Positions 44,392-53,771 of a stretch of 64,000 bases of DNA are shown here, one piece after another. The DNA comes from Streptomyces sp. A 4/2. GTDB taxonomy: Bacteria > Actinomycetota > Actinomycetes > Streptomycetales > Streptomycetaceae. The DNA is taken from positions 372,001 through 436,000 of the forward strand of contig NZ_CALNVW010000020.1 in assembly GCF_940670765.1 (NCBI RefSeq), given 5' to 3'. Each line of letters begins with the position of its first letter. Positions within the stretch are counted from its first letter, which is position 1. Both the position numbers and the translations under genes were made by a program. The notes under the pieces were generated by a model. That model ran no database searches and was not told the DNA's origin. It saw nothing but the letters and a program-made list of their open reading frames with translations.

Positions 44392-44448
44392 AGTTCGTCA
44401 ACCTTCAGCGTGAAGATGCTCGCCCTGAGTTGTCGCCCCCCGTACGGT

Positions 44449-45882
44449 TCATCCGCGGTAGGTCTCCAGCAGCCGCAGCCATACCTCGCTGATCGTCGGA
44501 TACGCGGGCACCGCGTGCCACAGCCGGTCGACCCGTACCTCGCCCGCGATCGCCACCGTCGCCGAGTGGAGCAGTTCGCCGACTCCCGGGCCCACGAAGG
44601 TCGCGCCGACGATCACCTCCCGGTCCAGGTCGACGACCATCCGGGCGTGTCCTCGGTAGCCGTCCGCGTACAGCCCCGCTCCGGCCACCCCCGACATGTC
44701 GTAGTCGACGCCCCGGACGCGCAGGCCCGCGCTCTCCGCCTCGGCCAGGGTCAGCCCGGCCGAGGCCGCCTCCGGGTCGGTGAAGACCACCTGGGACACC
44801 GCGGCGTGGTCGGCGGTGGCGGAGTGGGCTCCCCAGCGGTCCGTCTCCAGGAGGGGGACGCCCTGGGCCCGCGCGGTGATCGCCGCACCGGCGATGCGGG
44901 CCTGGTACTTGCCCTGATGGGTGAGGAGCGCCCGGTGGTTGACGTCTCCGACGGCGTAGAGCCAGTCACTGCCCTCCACCCGGCAGCTGTCGTCCACGGC
45001 CAGCCAGGAACCCGCTTCCAGGCCCACCGTGTCCAGGCCGATGTCCTCGGAGCGTGGGGCCCGGCCGGTGGCGATCAGGATTTCATCGGCCTCGATCCGT
45101 TCGCCGCTCTCCAGCACCACGGTCACCGGCCCGTTGTCCCGTTGGACGGACGCGGCGGACGTACCGGTACGGATGTCCACGCCCGCTTCGGTGAGCGCCG
45201 CGCCGACCAGTTCACCGGCGAAGGGCTCCATCCGCGGCAGCAGTCCGCCGCCGCGCACCAGCATGGTCACCCGGGAGCCGAGAGCCTGCCAGGCGGCGGC
45301 CATCTCGACGCCCACCACTCCCCCTCCGACGACCACCAGCCGTCCGGGCACGGCCTGGGCGCTGGTCGCCTCGCGGCTGGTCCACGGCCGGGCGTCCGCG
45401 AGTCCGGGAAGGTCCGGCACGACTGCCCGGGAGCCGGTGCACACGGCCACCGCGTGCCGTGCGGTCAGTACCTGTTCTCCGCCGTCGGGGGCGGTCACGG
45501 CGACCGTCTTCTTGCCCTGCAGACGCCCGTGTCCGCGGTAGAGGTCGGCTCCGATGGCGTCCAGCCAGGCGACCTGGCCGGCGTCCTTCCAGTGCGAGGC
45601 GTACGCGTCACGATGGGCGAGCACGGCCGGTACGTCGAGCGGGCCCTGGACGGCCTCGCGCAGTCCGGGAACCTTCCGTGCGTCGGCGCGCGCGGTCATC
45701 GGGCGCAGCAGCGCCTTGCTGGGCATGCAGGCCCAGTAGGAACACTCACCACCGACAAGTTCGCTCTCGACCACCGCCGCGCTGAGCCCCGCGGCTCTGG
45801 CCCGGTCCGCCACGTTCTCGCCGACCGGGCCCGCGCCGAGGACCACCACGTCGTACGCCCTGTCTTCCATGCGATCCGTCAT
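44449..45882 (-). CDS. FAD-dependent pyridine nucleotide-disulfide oxidoreductase
   Basis: The 477-residue protein is of the lipoamide dehydrogenase/mercuric reductase class: FAD fold VVLGAGPVGENVADRARAAG, the redox-active pair in GGECSYWACMPSKALL (Cys-x4-Cys), NAD(P) fold LVVVGGGVVGVEMAAAW, FAD site YAVGDVNHRALLTHQGKYQA and the C-terminal dimer domain with HAVPAYPTISE, where the His-Pro-Glu of true lipoamide dehydrogenases is seen as HAVPAYP-type. No 2-oxoacid dehydrogenase genes are adjacent, so another disulfide substrate is possible. It diverges from trxA by 117 bases. The start could also be 45870. Confidence 0.82.
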   Translation of the reverse strand: MTDRMEDRAYDVVVLGAGPVGENVADRARAAGLSAAVVESELVGGECSYWACMPSKALLRPMTARADARKVPGLREAVQGPLDVPAVLAHRDAYASHWKDAGQVAWLDAIGADLYRGHGRLQGKKTVAVTAPDGGEQVLTARHAVAVCTGSRAVVPDLPGLADARPWTSREATSAQAVPGRLVVVGGGVVGVEMAAAWQALGSRVTMLVRGGGLLPRMEPFAGELVGAALTEAGVDIRTGTSAASVQRDNGPVTVVLESGERIEADEILIATGRAPRSEDIGLDTVGLEAGSWLAVDDSCRVEGSDWLYAVGDVNHRALLTHQGKYQARIAGAAITARAQGVPLLETDRWGAHSATADHAAVSQVVFTDPEAASAGLTLAEAESAGLRVRGVDYDMSGVAGAGLYADGYRGHARMVVDLDREVIVGATFVGPGVGELLHSATVAIAGEVRVDRLWHAVPAYPTISEVWLRLLETYRG

Positions 45883-45999
45883 GCAAGCCAGTTTGATACG
45901 GGGTGTGCGGGGCGGCCACATGGGCAGTCGGAATACGACAGCGGACGCGACGGTTGACGCGGGCGAATACACCGGTCAGTCAGAGAAAGCGGGCACAGT

Positions 46000-46365
46000 A
46001 TGAGCACGGTGGAACTCACCAAGGAAAACTTCGACGACGTCGTCAGCGACAACGATTTCGTCCTCATCGATTTCTGGGCTTCCTGGTGCGGACCGTGCCG
46101 TCAGTTCGCCCCTGTCTACGAGGGTGCTTCGGAGCGGCATGCCGATCTGGTCTTCGCCAAGGTCGACACGGAGGCGCAGCAGGAACTGGCCGCGGCCTTC
46201 GAGATCCGGTCCATCCCCACGCTGATGATCGTGCGTGACAATGTCGCGGTCTTCTCCCAGCCCGGCGCGCTGCCGGAAGCCGCTCTGGAGGATGTGATCG
46301 GCCAGGCGCGCGCGCTGGACATGGACGAGGTCCGCAAGTCGGTGGAGGACGCGAAGAACGCGTGA
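46000..46365 (+). CDS. trxA: Thioredoxin
   Basis: The 121-residue protein has the thioredoxin active site WASWCGPCRQFAP (Cys pair near residues 31 and 34), the cis-Pro in IRSIPTLMIV near residue 75 and the standard length plus a short acidic tail. It reduces protein disulfides in the cytoplasm using thioredoxin reductase. No reductase gene of the TrxB type is adjacent; the divergent flavoprotein is a different class. This is one of several thioredoxins expected in a Streptomyces genome. Confidence 0.92.
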   Translation: MSTVELTKENFDDVVSDNDFVLIDFWASWCGPCRQFAPVYEGASERHADLVFAKVDTEAQQELAAAFEIRSIPTLMIVRDNVAVFSQPGALPEAALEDVIGQARALDMDEVRKSVEDAKNA

Positions 46366-46370
46366 CGTCA

Positions 46371-46412
46371 GGTCTCCGTCGGGGGCCCGGCGGAGACCGG
46401 CCGGCAGGTCCT
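46371..46412. terminator. Bidirectional terminator, relic of the 43721 repeat family
   Basis: An 8-bp stem GGTCTCCG/CGGAGACC lies between convergent trxA and the aldehyde dehydrogenase. Read on the minus strand, AGGACCTGCCGGCCGGTCT then CCGCCGGGCCC follows the terminus of the 43721-43885 element closely, with one base missing. It also supplies the TAG stop of the dehydrogenase. Confidence 0.55.
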
Positions 46413-47847
46413 AGAAGGGATGGCCGGGCGGCTCCCGGCGGACGGTGGTCCAGCGCAGTTCGGTGAAGGCGTCCAGATTGGCCTCACCTCCGAATCGCGC
46501 TCCCGTCCCCGAGGCCGCCACTCCGCCGAAGGGTGCGACCGCCTCGTCGTTGACCGTCTGGTCGTTGATGTGGGCGATCCCGGTGGGGATGCGTTCCGCC
46601 AGTTCCAGACCGAGTGCGGTGTCCCTGGTGATGACGGACAGGGAGAGACCGTACGGGCCTGCGGCGGCCAGGGACGCGGCCTCGTCGAGGGTGGCGAAGG
46701 AGCGCACGGGTGCCACGGGCCCGAACACCTCCTCCGTGTATGCGGGCGTGTGGTCGTCGGCGCCCGCGAGCACGGTGGGCCGGTAGAAGAGGTCCTGGTG
46801 GGTGCCTCCGGCGGCGAGTTCGGCGCCACGGGCCGTGCTCGCCCGTACCAGTTCGTGGATCTTCCCGAGCTGGGCCCTGTCGATGACCGGGCCCAGGTGC
46901 ACCTGCTCGCGGTAGGGGTCGCCGACGGCGAGCGATTCGGCCCTGGCCGCCAGCCGCTCCACGTACTCCTCGTACAGCGACGCGTGGACGAGGTGGCGTC
47001 CGGTGGTCATGCAGATCTGGCCCTGGTGGAAGAAGGAACCCCAGGACGCCTGGGCGACGGCCGCCTCGATGTCTGCGTCCTCCAGTACGACGAGGGCCGA
47101 GTTGCCGCCCAGTTCCAGGTGCACCCGCTTGAGCAGCCGGCCCGCAGCGGCGCCCACCGCCCGGCCCGCCGCGGTGGAGCCGGTGAAGGAGATGACCGGG
47201 ACACGGGGGTCGGCGATCAGCGCCTGGCCTGCTTCGGCGCCGCCGGGCAGGATCTGCAGCAGCCCTTCGGGCACACCGGCCTCGGCGAAGACCGCACCGA
47301 GGGAGATTCCCCCGCAGACGGCGGTGCGCGGGTCGGGCTTGAGCAGTACGGCGTTGCCGGTGGCCAGGGCGGGGGCGACGGACCGGATGGAGAGGATCAG
47401 CGGTGCGTTGAACGGTGCGATGACACCGACGACCCCGACCGGGACCCGCCGCGTGTAGGAGAGACGCGGTTCCTCGCTGGGCAGCACCTGGCCGGTGGGC
47501 CGGGAGGCGAGAGCCGCGGCCTCGTAGCACTCCTGCGCCGCGACGTGCAGCTCGAAGGCGGCTTTGCCGGGGATCGAGCCGGATTCGCGGACCAGCCACT
47601 CGCTCAGTTCCTCGGCGTGTGCGGTGAAGAGGTCACCGGCCTTGCGCAGGACAGCGGCGCGCAGGAAGTGCGGGGTTCGCGCCCAGGCACCCTGCGCGAG
47701 GTGCGCGGCCTCGGCGGCCGGGGCGACGTCCTCGGCGGTGGCGAGGACGACCGTGGCGAGGGTCTCCCCGGTGGCGGGCTCGATGACGGGGGATTCATCG
47801 CCGCTGAGCTTCCGGGGCTGCCAGGTCTTGGGGTCGAGCAGGGGCAT
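46411..47847 (-). CDS. Aldehyde dehydrogenase (benzaldehyde/vanillin dehydrogenase-like)
   Basis: The 478-residue NAD(P)-dependent enzyme has the cofactor segment VGVIAPFNAPLILSIRSVAP, the ALDH hinge ISFTGSTAAGRAVG, the catalytic Glu in LELGGNSALVV (about 250) and catalytic Cys in HQGQICMTTGR (about 284), with EEVFGPVAPV near the end. The short spacing and QICMTTGR loop resemble aromatic aldehyde dehydrogenases. GGAG seven bases before 47847 supports the ATG there. It lies head to tail with a thiolase 248 bases away, which could suggest a catabolic role. The stop codon lies inside a repeat-derived sequence. Confidence 0.86.
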   Translation of the reverse strand: MPLLDPKTWQPRKLSGDESPVIEPATGETLATVVLATAEDVAPAAEAAHLAQGAWARTPHFLRAAVLRKAGDLFTAHAEELSEWLVRESGSIPGKAAFELHVAAQECYEAAALASRPTGQVLPSEEPRLSYTRRVPVGVVGVIAPFNAPLILSIRSVAPALATGNAVLLKPDPRTAVCGGISLGAVFAEAGVPEGLLQILPGGAEAGQALIADPRVPVISFTGSTAAGRAVGAAAGRLLKRVHLELGGNSALVVLEDADIEAAVAQASWGSFFHQGQICMTTGRHLVHASLYEEYVERLAARAESLAVGDPYREQVHLGPVIDRAQLGKIHELVRASTARGAELAAGGTHQDLFYRPTVLAGADDHTPAYTEEVFGPVAPVRSFATLDEAASLAAAGPYGLSLSVITRDTALGLELAERIPTGIAHINDQTVNDEAVAPFGGVAASGTGARFGGEANLDAFTELRWTTVRREPPGHPF

Positions 47848-48095
47848 CGCACATCTCCAGCGGCTCAATGACAGCTCGGTAGCGGATCATTCGTGGCTCG
47901 GACGGCGGGTCATCAGCGCTGCGCAGGCGCGCAGAACCCGCCCGGATCGAACACGCTGCCGATGCGCCCGCGTGCAGCATCGTAACCAGTCCGTCCGGGG
48001 AAGGTCGGCCCGGGGAAGGAACGCCCTCACGCACCTGCGCCCGACCCCAAGTCCGGCCGCTTCGACGCGAGTTCGGTGCGGTCCGACCCCGGCCG

Positions 48096-49280
48096 TCAGC
48101 GTTCGAGTACGAGCGCGAGGCCCTGGCCGACGCCGATGCACAGCGCGGCGAGTCCCGTTCCGGAACCGGCGGCGGCCAGTTGGTGCGCCACGGATCCGGC
48201 GAGCCGCGCACCCGAGGCGCCGAGCGGATGGCCGATGGCGATGGCGCCGCCGCGCGGGTTGACGAGGGCCGGGTCGAGTTCCGGCCACTCCGCGAGGCAG
48301 CCGAGCGCCTGCGCGGCGAACGCCTCGTTCAGTTCGAAGGTGGCGAGGTCACCGAAACCCTTGCCCGCCTTCGCCAGGGCCCGCCGGACCGCTTCCACCG
48401 GGCCGAGCCCGAAGAGCTGCGGCTCGATTCCGGTGACTGCCGACGCCCGGATGCGGGCGAGGGGTTCACGGCCGGTGGCCCGCAGCCCTTCGTCGTCGAC
48501 GAGCAGCAGCGCCGCCGCGCCGTCGTTGAGCGGGGAGGCGTTGCCCGCGGTGACCGTGCCTCCCGCGCGGAAGACGGGCTTCAGCCCGGCGAGGGCGTCC
48601 ATGCTCGACCCCGCGCGGATGCACTCGTCGCGCGACAGAGTGGCGCCGTCGTACGGGACGACCTCACCGTCGTAGAGGCCCGCGTCCCAGGCGGCGGCTG
48701 CCTTGCCGTGGCTGGCCAGCGCGAAGGCGTCCTGCTGGGCGCGGGTGATGCCGTGTCTGTCGGCGACGAGTTCGGCGCCCTCCCCGAGGGCGACGGTCCA
48801 CTCCTGCGGCATCCGCGGGTTGGTCATCCGCCAGCCCAGCGTCGTGGAGTGCATCTGCTGGTGTCCGGCCGGGAAGGCGCGTTCGGGTTTCTGGACCACC
48901 CAGGGCGCCCGGGACATGGATTCGACCCCGCCCGCGACGGCCACGGACGCGTCGCCGAGCGCGATGGCGCGGGCCGCCTGGATGACGGCTTCGAGCCCGG
49001 AGCCGCACAGCCGGTTGACGGTGACACCGGGCACGGAGACCGGAAGTCCGGCCAGGAGTACGGCCATTCTGGCCACGTCGCGGTTGTCCTCGCCCGCGCC
49101 GTTGGCATCGCCGAAGTACACGTCGTCGATGCGCGACGGGTCGAGGTCCGGGGTTCGGTCCACGAGCGCCTTGACGACATGGGCCGCGAGGTCGTCGGGA
49201 CGTACCGCGGAGAGCGCCCCTCCGAACTTCCCGACCGGCGTACGGACTGCGTCGACGATGTAGACGTCGCGGATACTCAT
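48096..49280 (-). CDS. Acetyl-CoA C-acyltransferase (thiolase, PcaF-like)
   Basis: The 394-residue thiolase has the nucleophilic Cys in TVNRLCGSGLEAV (about residue 91), AGGVESMSRAP, then 'NPRGGAIAIGHPLGASGARL' with the active His, and the second Cys in LCIGVGQGLAL. The stretch GDANGAGEDNRDVARMAVLLAG is close to beta-ketoadipyl-CoA thiolases (PcaF), but fatty-acid thiolases share much of this. GGGAGAG seven bases upstream supports the start. No pca genes for protocatechuate degradation are nearby, so a role in general acyl-CoA breakdown is equally possible. Confidence 0.86.
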   Translation of the reverse strand: MSIRDVYIVDAVRTPVGKFGGALSAVRPDDLAAHVVKALVDRTPDLDPSRIDDVYFGDANGAGEDNRDVARMAVLLAGLPVSVPGVTVNRLCGSGLEAVIQAARAIALGDASVAVAGGVESMSRAPWVVQKPERAFPAGHQQMHSTTLGWRMTNPRMPQEWTVALGEGAELVADRHGITRAQQDAFALASHGKAAAAWDAGLYDGEVVPYDGATLSRDECIRAGSSMDALAGLKPVFRAGGTVTAGNASPLNDGAAALLLVDDEGLRATGREPLARIRASAVTGIEPQLFGLGPVEAVRRALAKAGKGFGDLATFELNEAFAAQALGCLAEWPELDPALVNPRGGAIAIGHPLGASGARLAGSVAHQLAAAGSGTGLAALCIGVGQGLALVLER

Positions 49281-49420
49281 CGAATCTCTCCCACGCGCAC
49301 TGTTCGCCCAGTGAACTATTGTTCATGAATGGCTGCTGCCCGAGTGTCTGTCCAACTCCGGCCCCTGTCAACGGGGCACCGGACGGGAACCCGCGGGGAA
49401 GCGGAACCCCGTCCGCCCGG

Positions 49421-50503
49421 TCAGCCCCGTGCGAGCACCTTCCACAGGCCGGGGTCCTCGAACCCGAGGGCCCAGAGCGAAGTGTTGCGCACCCCGTACT
49501 TCCGGAGCGGGGCCAGCTGCACACCGATCCCGCGGGCGTCCTCGTACCAGACCGTCCTGGACACCGGCCCTTCGTCGTACGTGAAGTGCGGAGTGCCGGA
49601 GGCCGGGTCCAGCGCGTAGGGCGCGCCCACCTTGCGGCGCAGCGCCTCCGCCTCCTTCCACGTCACGTGGCGCGCCGGGCGGGTGCCGTCGGCGCGCCAG
49701 TCCCATCCGTACGCGGGCAACGCCATCTCGATCTTCGCGGGTGCCACCAGCGCCGTGGCCCGCCGCAGGATCCGGTCGTACCAGCCGGTGCCGGACACGG
49801 GTCCGGGTTCCCCGCCCGACCAGTGGAGGTCGTACGCCATGATCCGCATCCGGTCGGCGGCGCGGCCGATCGCGGCGTAGTCCCAGATGCGGCCGGTGGT
49901 GGCGGTCTGCGGCGAGACCGTGACGACGCACTGCTTGTGCCTCGCGTGGAGGGCGGCGCAGAGCTCGGTCACGAACTCCGCAAAGGCGGCACGCACCTTC
50001 CGGTACGCGGCATCGGGCGTCGGGGCGATGGTCTCGTAGTCGAGGTCGACGCCGTCGTATCCGTGGCTGTTCGCGAGCCGCACCAGCGTGCTGATCTGTG
50101 CCGAGCGCAGGCCGGGCGTGGTGAGGATCGCCGCCAGCTCGCCCGGCTTCATCGTGTCCATGTCCATGACGGTGGGCACCACGTCGATCCCGGCCCGGTG
50201 CAGCCCCGCGACGATCCGGGCGTCACCGGCGCCCGGGTGGCCCTCGATGCGGTCGGCCGCCGCGGTCCTGTACCAGAAGGGGCTCACGGTGTGCAGTTGG
50301 CCGGCGTGGCGCAGCGCGTCCCGGTAGGCGTTCTCCCGGTCCCAGTACGGGAGCCAGGCCGACGCCGTACGGGGTACCGGTCCGGCGGCCGGGGCGTCCG
50401 GCGGGGGCGAGAGCGCCGTGGTCGCGGGCAGGGCGGCAAGCAGCAGGGACACCAGGGCGGACACCGGGCGGAGCGCCCGACGGGAGGTACGCGGCAGGGG
50501 CAT
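49421..50503 (-). CDS. Secreted GH18-family glycosidase
   Basis: The 360-residue protein has a Sec signal of about 40 residues (RRALRPVSALVSLLLAALPA) and one GH18 barrel. The diagnostic DxxDxDxE motif is HGYDGVDLDYETI near residue 155, with Glu the acid. Later MRIMAYDLHWSGGEPGP and ALPAYGWDW match the family's barrel strands. It resembles spore-cortex or chitinase-like glycosidases (YaaH/YdhD type) rather than large chitinases, as no binding domain follows. It should hydrolyse a GlcNAc polymer outside the membrane. Confidence 0.85.
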   Translation of the reverse strand: MPLPRTSRRALRPVSALVSLLLAALPATTALSPPPDAPAAGPVPRTASAWLPYWDRENAYRDALRHAGQLHTVSPFWYRTAAADRIEGHPGAGDARIVAGLHRAGIDVVPTVMDMDTMKPGELAAILTTPGLRSAQISTLVRLANSHGYDGVDLDYETIAPTPDAAYRKVRAAFAEFVTELCAALHARHKQCVVTVSPQTATTGRIWDYAAIGRAADRMRIMAYDLHWSGGEPGPVSGTGWYDRILRRATALVAPAKIEMALPAYGWDWRADGTRPARHVTWKEAEALRRKVGAPYALDPASGTPHFTYDEGPVSRTVWYEDARGIGVQLAPLRKYGVRNTSLWALGFEDPGLWKVLARG

Positions 50504-50574
50504 GGCCCGAGCCTGGAGCCCGGTCGGAGGTCCCGCCCCGCGGAGTGGTCCGTCCAGGCTCTCACGTGACCCGG

Positions 50575-51027
50575 ATGACTACGTATCAGGGTGACCGCAC
50601 CGATCTGCCGGGCAGCTCCGGCCCGACCGCCACGACCGAGGCCGAGCCCCGCGACATCGGCCCCGTCCGGACCTCCTACGCCCCCGACCGTGACGGCGCT
50701 CCCGACCCCGGCGAGATCGTCTGGGCCTTCGTGCCGTACGAGGAGAACGACGGCCGCGGCAAGGACCGTCCGGTCCTGGTGGTGGCCAGGGAGGAGGCCG
50801 GCACCCTGCTCGCGGTACGCCTCTCCAGCAAGCCGCACGACCGCGACCGGGAGTGGCTGGCGATCGGGGCCGGGCCCTGGGACCGCGAGGGCCGGGAGTC
50901 CTGGGTCGACCTGGACCGGGTCCTGCGGGTGTACGAGGACGGAATGCGGCGTGAGGCGTGCGCGCTCGACCGGCCGCGGTTCGACGCCGTCGTGGAACGA
51001 CTCAGGGAGCGCTACGGCTGGCGCTGA
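50575..51027 (+). CDS. PemK/MazF-family protein, orphan
   Basis: The 150-residue protein has an extended acidic N-terminus of about 45 residues, then the PemK/MazF barrel: PGEIVWAFVPYEENDGRGKDRP, VLVVAREEAGTLLAVRLSS and SWVDLDRVLRV. MazF toxins cut mRNA at short motifs. No antitoxin gene precedes it, and the usual antitoxin-toxin overlap is absent, so it may be a domesticated relative rather than a toxin. The start at 50575 is the first ATG with conserved spacing, though its ribosome site is weak. It lies 192 bases before egtA; a functional link is not evident. Confidence 0.75.
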   Translation: MTTYQGDRTDLPGSSGPTATTEAEPRDIGPVRTSYAPDRDGAPDPGEIVWAFVPYEENDGRGKDRPVLVVAREEAGTLLAVRLSSKPHDRDREWLAIGAGPWDREGRESWVDLDRVLRVYEDGMRREACALDRPRFDAVVERLRERYGWR

Positions 51028-51219
51028 CCTGCGTGATCGCACCGAGGGCCGCACCCGGGTGGCCGGGTGGGGCCCTGTCGGGCACCGTGGACCCGTGAAC
51101 GATCCGGTCTCCCGGGGCGCACTTGTGCGGACGATCGACAGTGGCTTAGGTGGAACGGAGCGTTCTCCGAAAGGCGACCGGAGGACGCCGGAAGGTGTCT
51201 TCGGAACGAGGAGCCGATC

Positions 51220-52473
51220 ATGCCCCCACCCCTGCTCACCGAAGCGGACGCGGAGCATCTGCTTCGATGTATCTGCTTCAAGACGGGCCCGCCCCGGACC
51301 GTCGGTGTCGAGCTCGAATGGCTCGTCCACGACCGGTACCGGCCACACATCCCTCTGTCCGAGGCCCGGATCGAGCAGGCGTACACCGCGGTGCGGGCGC
51401 TGCCTCTCTCTTCGGCTCTCACGTTCGAACCCGGCGGCCAGCTGGAGCTCAGCTCGCTTCCCGCCGCTTCCCTGACACAGTGCATCGAGTCCGTCTCCGC
51501 GGATCTGGACGCCGTTCGCGCCTCGTTGCGCGGCTCGGACCTGGTGCTGACCGGTCTGGGCCAGGACCCCTGGCATCCTCCGCGCAGGTTGCTGCGTGAG
51601 CCGCGGTACGACGCGATGGAGATCTGCCTGGACCGCAACGGGACCGCGGGCCGCGCCATGATGTGCGGTTCGGCCTCCATCCAGGTCTGTCTGGACGCGG
51701 GGCACGCGGAGCCGGGGCCGCTCGGCTATGGCAGGCGCTGGCAGCTGGCCCATCTGCTGGGCGCGGTGCTGGTGGCCGCGTTCGCCAACTCCCCGCACCG
51801 CCAGCGCCGTCGCACCGGCTGGCTCTCCACCCGCCAGTCCCAGTGGGCGGATCTCGACCCGGTCCGCTCCCTGGCGCCGCCCGGCGACCGGGAGCCGCGG
51901 GAGGCCTGGGCGGCGCACGTCCTGGACGCCCCGGTGATGTGCATCCGCGCCGAACAGGGCCCCTGGCCGGTGCCGGAGGACCTGTCGTTCCGCGACTGGC
52001 TGCGCACGGGCCTGCCCCGGCCGCCGACCCGCGAGGACCTCGACTACCACCTGACCACGCTGTTCCCTCCGGTACGCCCCCGTGGCCATCTCGAACTGCG
52101 CATGATCGACGCCCAGTCCGGTGAGGACGGGTGGATCGTCCCGCTGGCGGTGACCACCGCGCTCTTCGACGACCCGGCGGCGGCCGAGACGGTGTACCGG
52201 GCCGTCAAACCCCTCGCGGAGACGGCAGGTCGGGCTCCCGCCCCCTGCAATCCGCTCTGGGTCACCGCCGCCAGGTCCGGACTCGCCGACCCGGAACTGC
52301 GGGCGGCAGCCGCGGCCTGCTTCGACGCCGCGCTGGAGGCACTCCCCCGGCTCGGCGCCGGCGTCGCGGTGCAGGACGCGGTCGCCTCGTTCGCCGACCG
52401 CTATGTCGTACGGGGCCGCTGCCCGGCCGACGACCTGCTCGATCCCGACCAGGGGAAGGAACACTGCCGATGA
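51220..52473 (+). CDS. egtA: EgtA, glutamate-cysteine ligase of ergothioneine synthesis
   Basis: The 417-residue protein is of the GCS2 ligase family: VGVELEWLVHDRYRPHIPL, LTFEPGGQLELSS, then MCGSASIQVCLDAG and HLELRMIDAQSGEDGW carry the ATP/Mg and substrate residues. It joins glutamate to cysteine with ATP, giving the gamma-Glu-Cys used by EgtB. GAGGAG seven bases before 51220 fixes the start. Its stop overlaps the egtB start (ATGA), beginning a chain of four coupled genes. The upstream 192-base gap should hold the operon promoter. Confidence 0.93.
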   Translation: MPPPLLTEADAEHLLRCICFKTGPPRTVGVELEWLVHDRYRPHIPLSEARIEQAYTAVRALPLSSALTFEPGGQLELSSLPAASLTQCIESVSADLDAVRASLRGSDLVLTGLGQDPWHPPRRLLREPRYDAMEICLDRNGTAGRAMMCGSASIQVCLDAGHAEPGPLGYGRRWQLAHLLGAVLVAAFANSPHRQRRRTGWLSTRQSQWADLDPVRSLAPPGDREPREAWAAHVLDAPVMCIRAEQGPWPVPEDLSFRDWLRTGLPRPPTREDLDYHLTTLFPPVRPRGHLELRMIDAQSGEDGWIVPLAVTTALFDDPAAAETVYRAVKPLAETAGRAPAPCNPLWVTAARSGLADPELRAAAAACFDAALEALPRLGAGVAVQDAVASFADRYVVRGRCPADDLLDPDQGKEHCR

Positions 52474-53771
52474 CCGCCGACCCGACGGCGCTGCGCCGGA
52501 CCGCGCTGGACGCGCTCACCACGGCGCGCAGCCGTACCAGCGCCCTGACGGACTGTGTCGACGACGATGAACTCACCGCCCAGCACTCGCCTTTGATGTC
52601 CCCGCTGGTCTGGGACCTGGCGCACATCTCCAACCAGGAGGAGCAGTGGCTCCTGCGGGCGGTCGCGGGCCGGGAGGCGATGCGCCCGGAGATCGACTCG
52701 GTCTACGACGCCTTCGAGCACCCGCGGGCGACCCGCCCCTCGCTGCCGCTGCTGCCCCCGGCCGAGGCGCGCCGCTACGCCTCGGACGTACGCGGCCGGG
52801 TCCTCGACGTACTGGAGAACACTCCGTTGCACGGCCGTCCCCTGGTCGACGCGGCCTTCGCGTTCGGCATGATCGCCCAGCACGAACAGCAGCACGACGA
52901 GACCATGCTGATCACCCATCAGCTGCGGCGGGGCCCGGTCGCGCTCACCGCTCCCCCGCCGCCGTCCACCGATGCCGCCGGGCTCCCCGGCGAAGTCCTG
53001 GTGCCCGGCGGCCCGTTCACCATGGGCACCTCGACGGAGCCGTGGGCGCTGGACAACGAGCGGCCCGCGCACCAGCGCCTGGTACCGGCCTTCCATATCG
53101 ACACCACCCCGGTGACCAACGGCGCGTTCCTGCACTTCATCGAGGACGGCGGGTACCGCGAGGAGCGCTGGTGGCAGGCGAAGGGCTGGGACCTGGTCCG
53201 CGGGCAGGAGCTCGGCGCGCCGCTCTTCTGGCACCGCGAGGGCGGCCAGTGGCTGCGCCGGCGGTTCGGCGCGGTGGAGCCCGTGCCGCTCGACGAGCCG
53301 GTGCTGCACGTGAGTTGGTACGAGGCGGACGCGTACGCCCGCTGGGCCGGGCGGCGGCTGCCGTCCGAGGAGGAGTGGGAGAAGGCCGCCCGGCACGACC
53401 CCGCGACCGGCACGTCGTACCGCTACCCCTGGGGCGACGCCGACCCGACCCCCGAGCGGGCCAATCTCGGCCAGCGGCACCTCGGCCCCGCCGTGGCAGG
53501 AAGCTATCCGGAGGGCCGAGCACCGTCCGGTGCACGCCAGTTGATCGGTGACGTGTGGGAGTGGACGTCCAGCGACTTCCTGCCCTATCCCGGCTTCGTC
53601 GCCTTCCCCTACCGGGAGTACTCGGAAGTCTTCTTCGGCCCGGACCACAAGGTGCTGCGCGGCGGCGCCTTCGCCGTGGGCGAGGTGGCCTGCCGGGCCA
53701 CCTTCCGCAACTGGGACCTGCCGGTGCGCCGTCAGATCTTCTCCGGTTTCCGTACCGCGAAGGATGCCTGA
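52470..53771 (+). CDS. egtB: EgtB, ergothioneine C-S bond-forming sulfoxide synthase
   Basis: The 433-residue protein has an N-terminal DinB-type helical domain with iron ligands in SPLVWDLAHISNQEEQW and QHEQQHDET. The C-terminal formylglycine-generating-enzyme fold (GGPFTMGTSTEPWALDNERP, PVTNGAFLHFIEDGGY, RLPSEEEWEKAARHDP, WEWTSSDFLPYPGF) matches EgtB. This non-heme iron enzyme couples gamma-Glu-Cys to hercynine using oxygen. It overlaps both egtA and egtC, so the chain is translationally coupled. Confidence 0.94.
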   Translation: MTADPTALRRTALDALTTARSRTSALTDCVDDDELTAQHSPLMSPLVWDLAHISNQEEQWLLRAVAGREAMRPEIDSVYDAFEHPRATRPSLPLLPPAEARRYASDVRGRVLDVLENTPLHGRPLVDAAFAFGMIAQHEQQHDETMLITHQLRRGPVALTAPPPPSTDAAGLPGEVLVPGGPFTMGTSTEPWALDNERPAHQRLVPAFHIDTTPVTNGAFLHFIEDGGYREERWWQAKGWDLVRGQELGAPLFWHREGGQWLRRRFGAVEPVPLDEPVLHVSWYEADAYARWAGRRLPSEEEWEKAARHDPATGTSYRYPWGDADPTPERANLGQRHLGPAVAGSYPEGRAPSGARQLIGDVWEWTSSDFLPYPGFVAFPYREYSEVFFGPDHKVLRGGAFAVGEVACRATFRNWDLPVRRQIFSGFRTAKDA

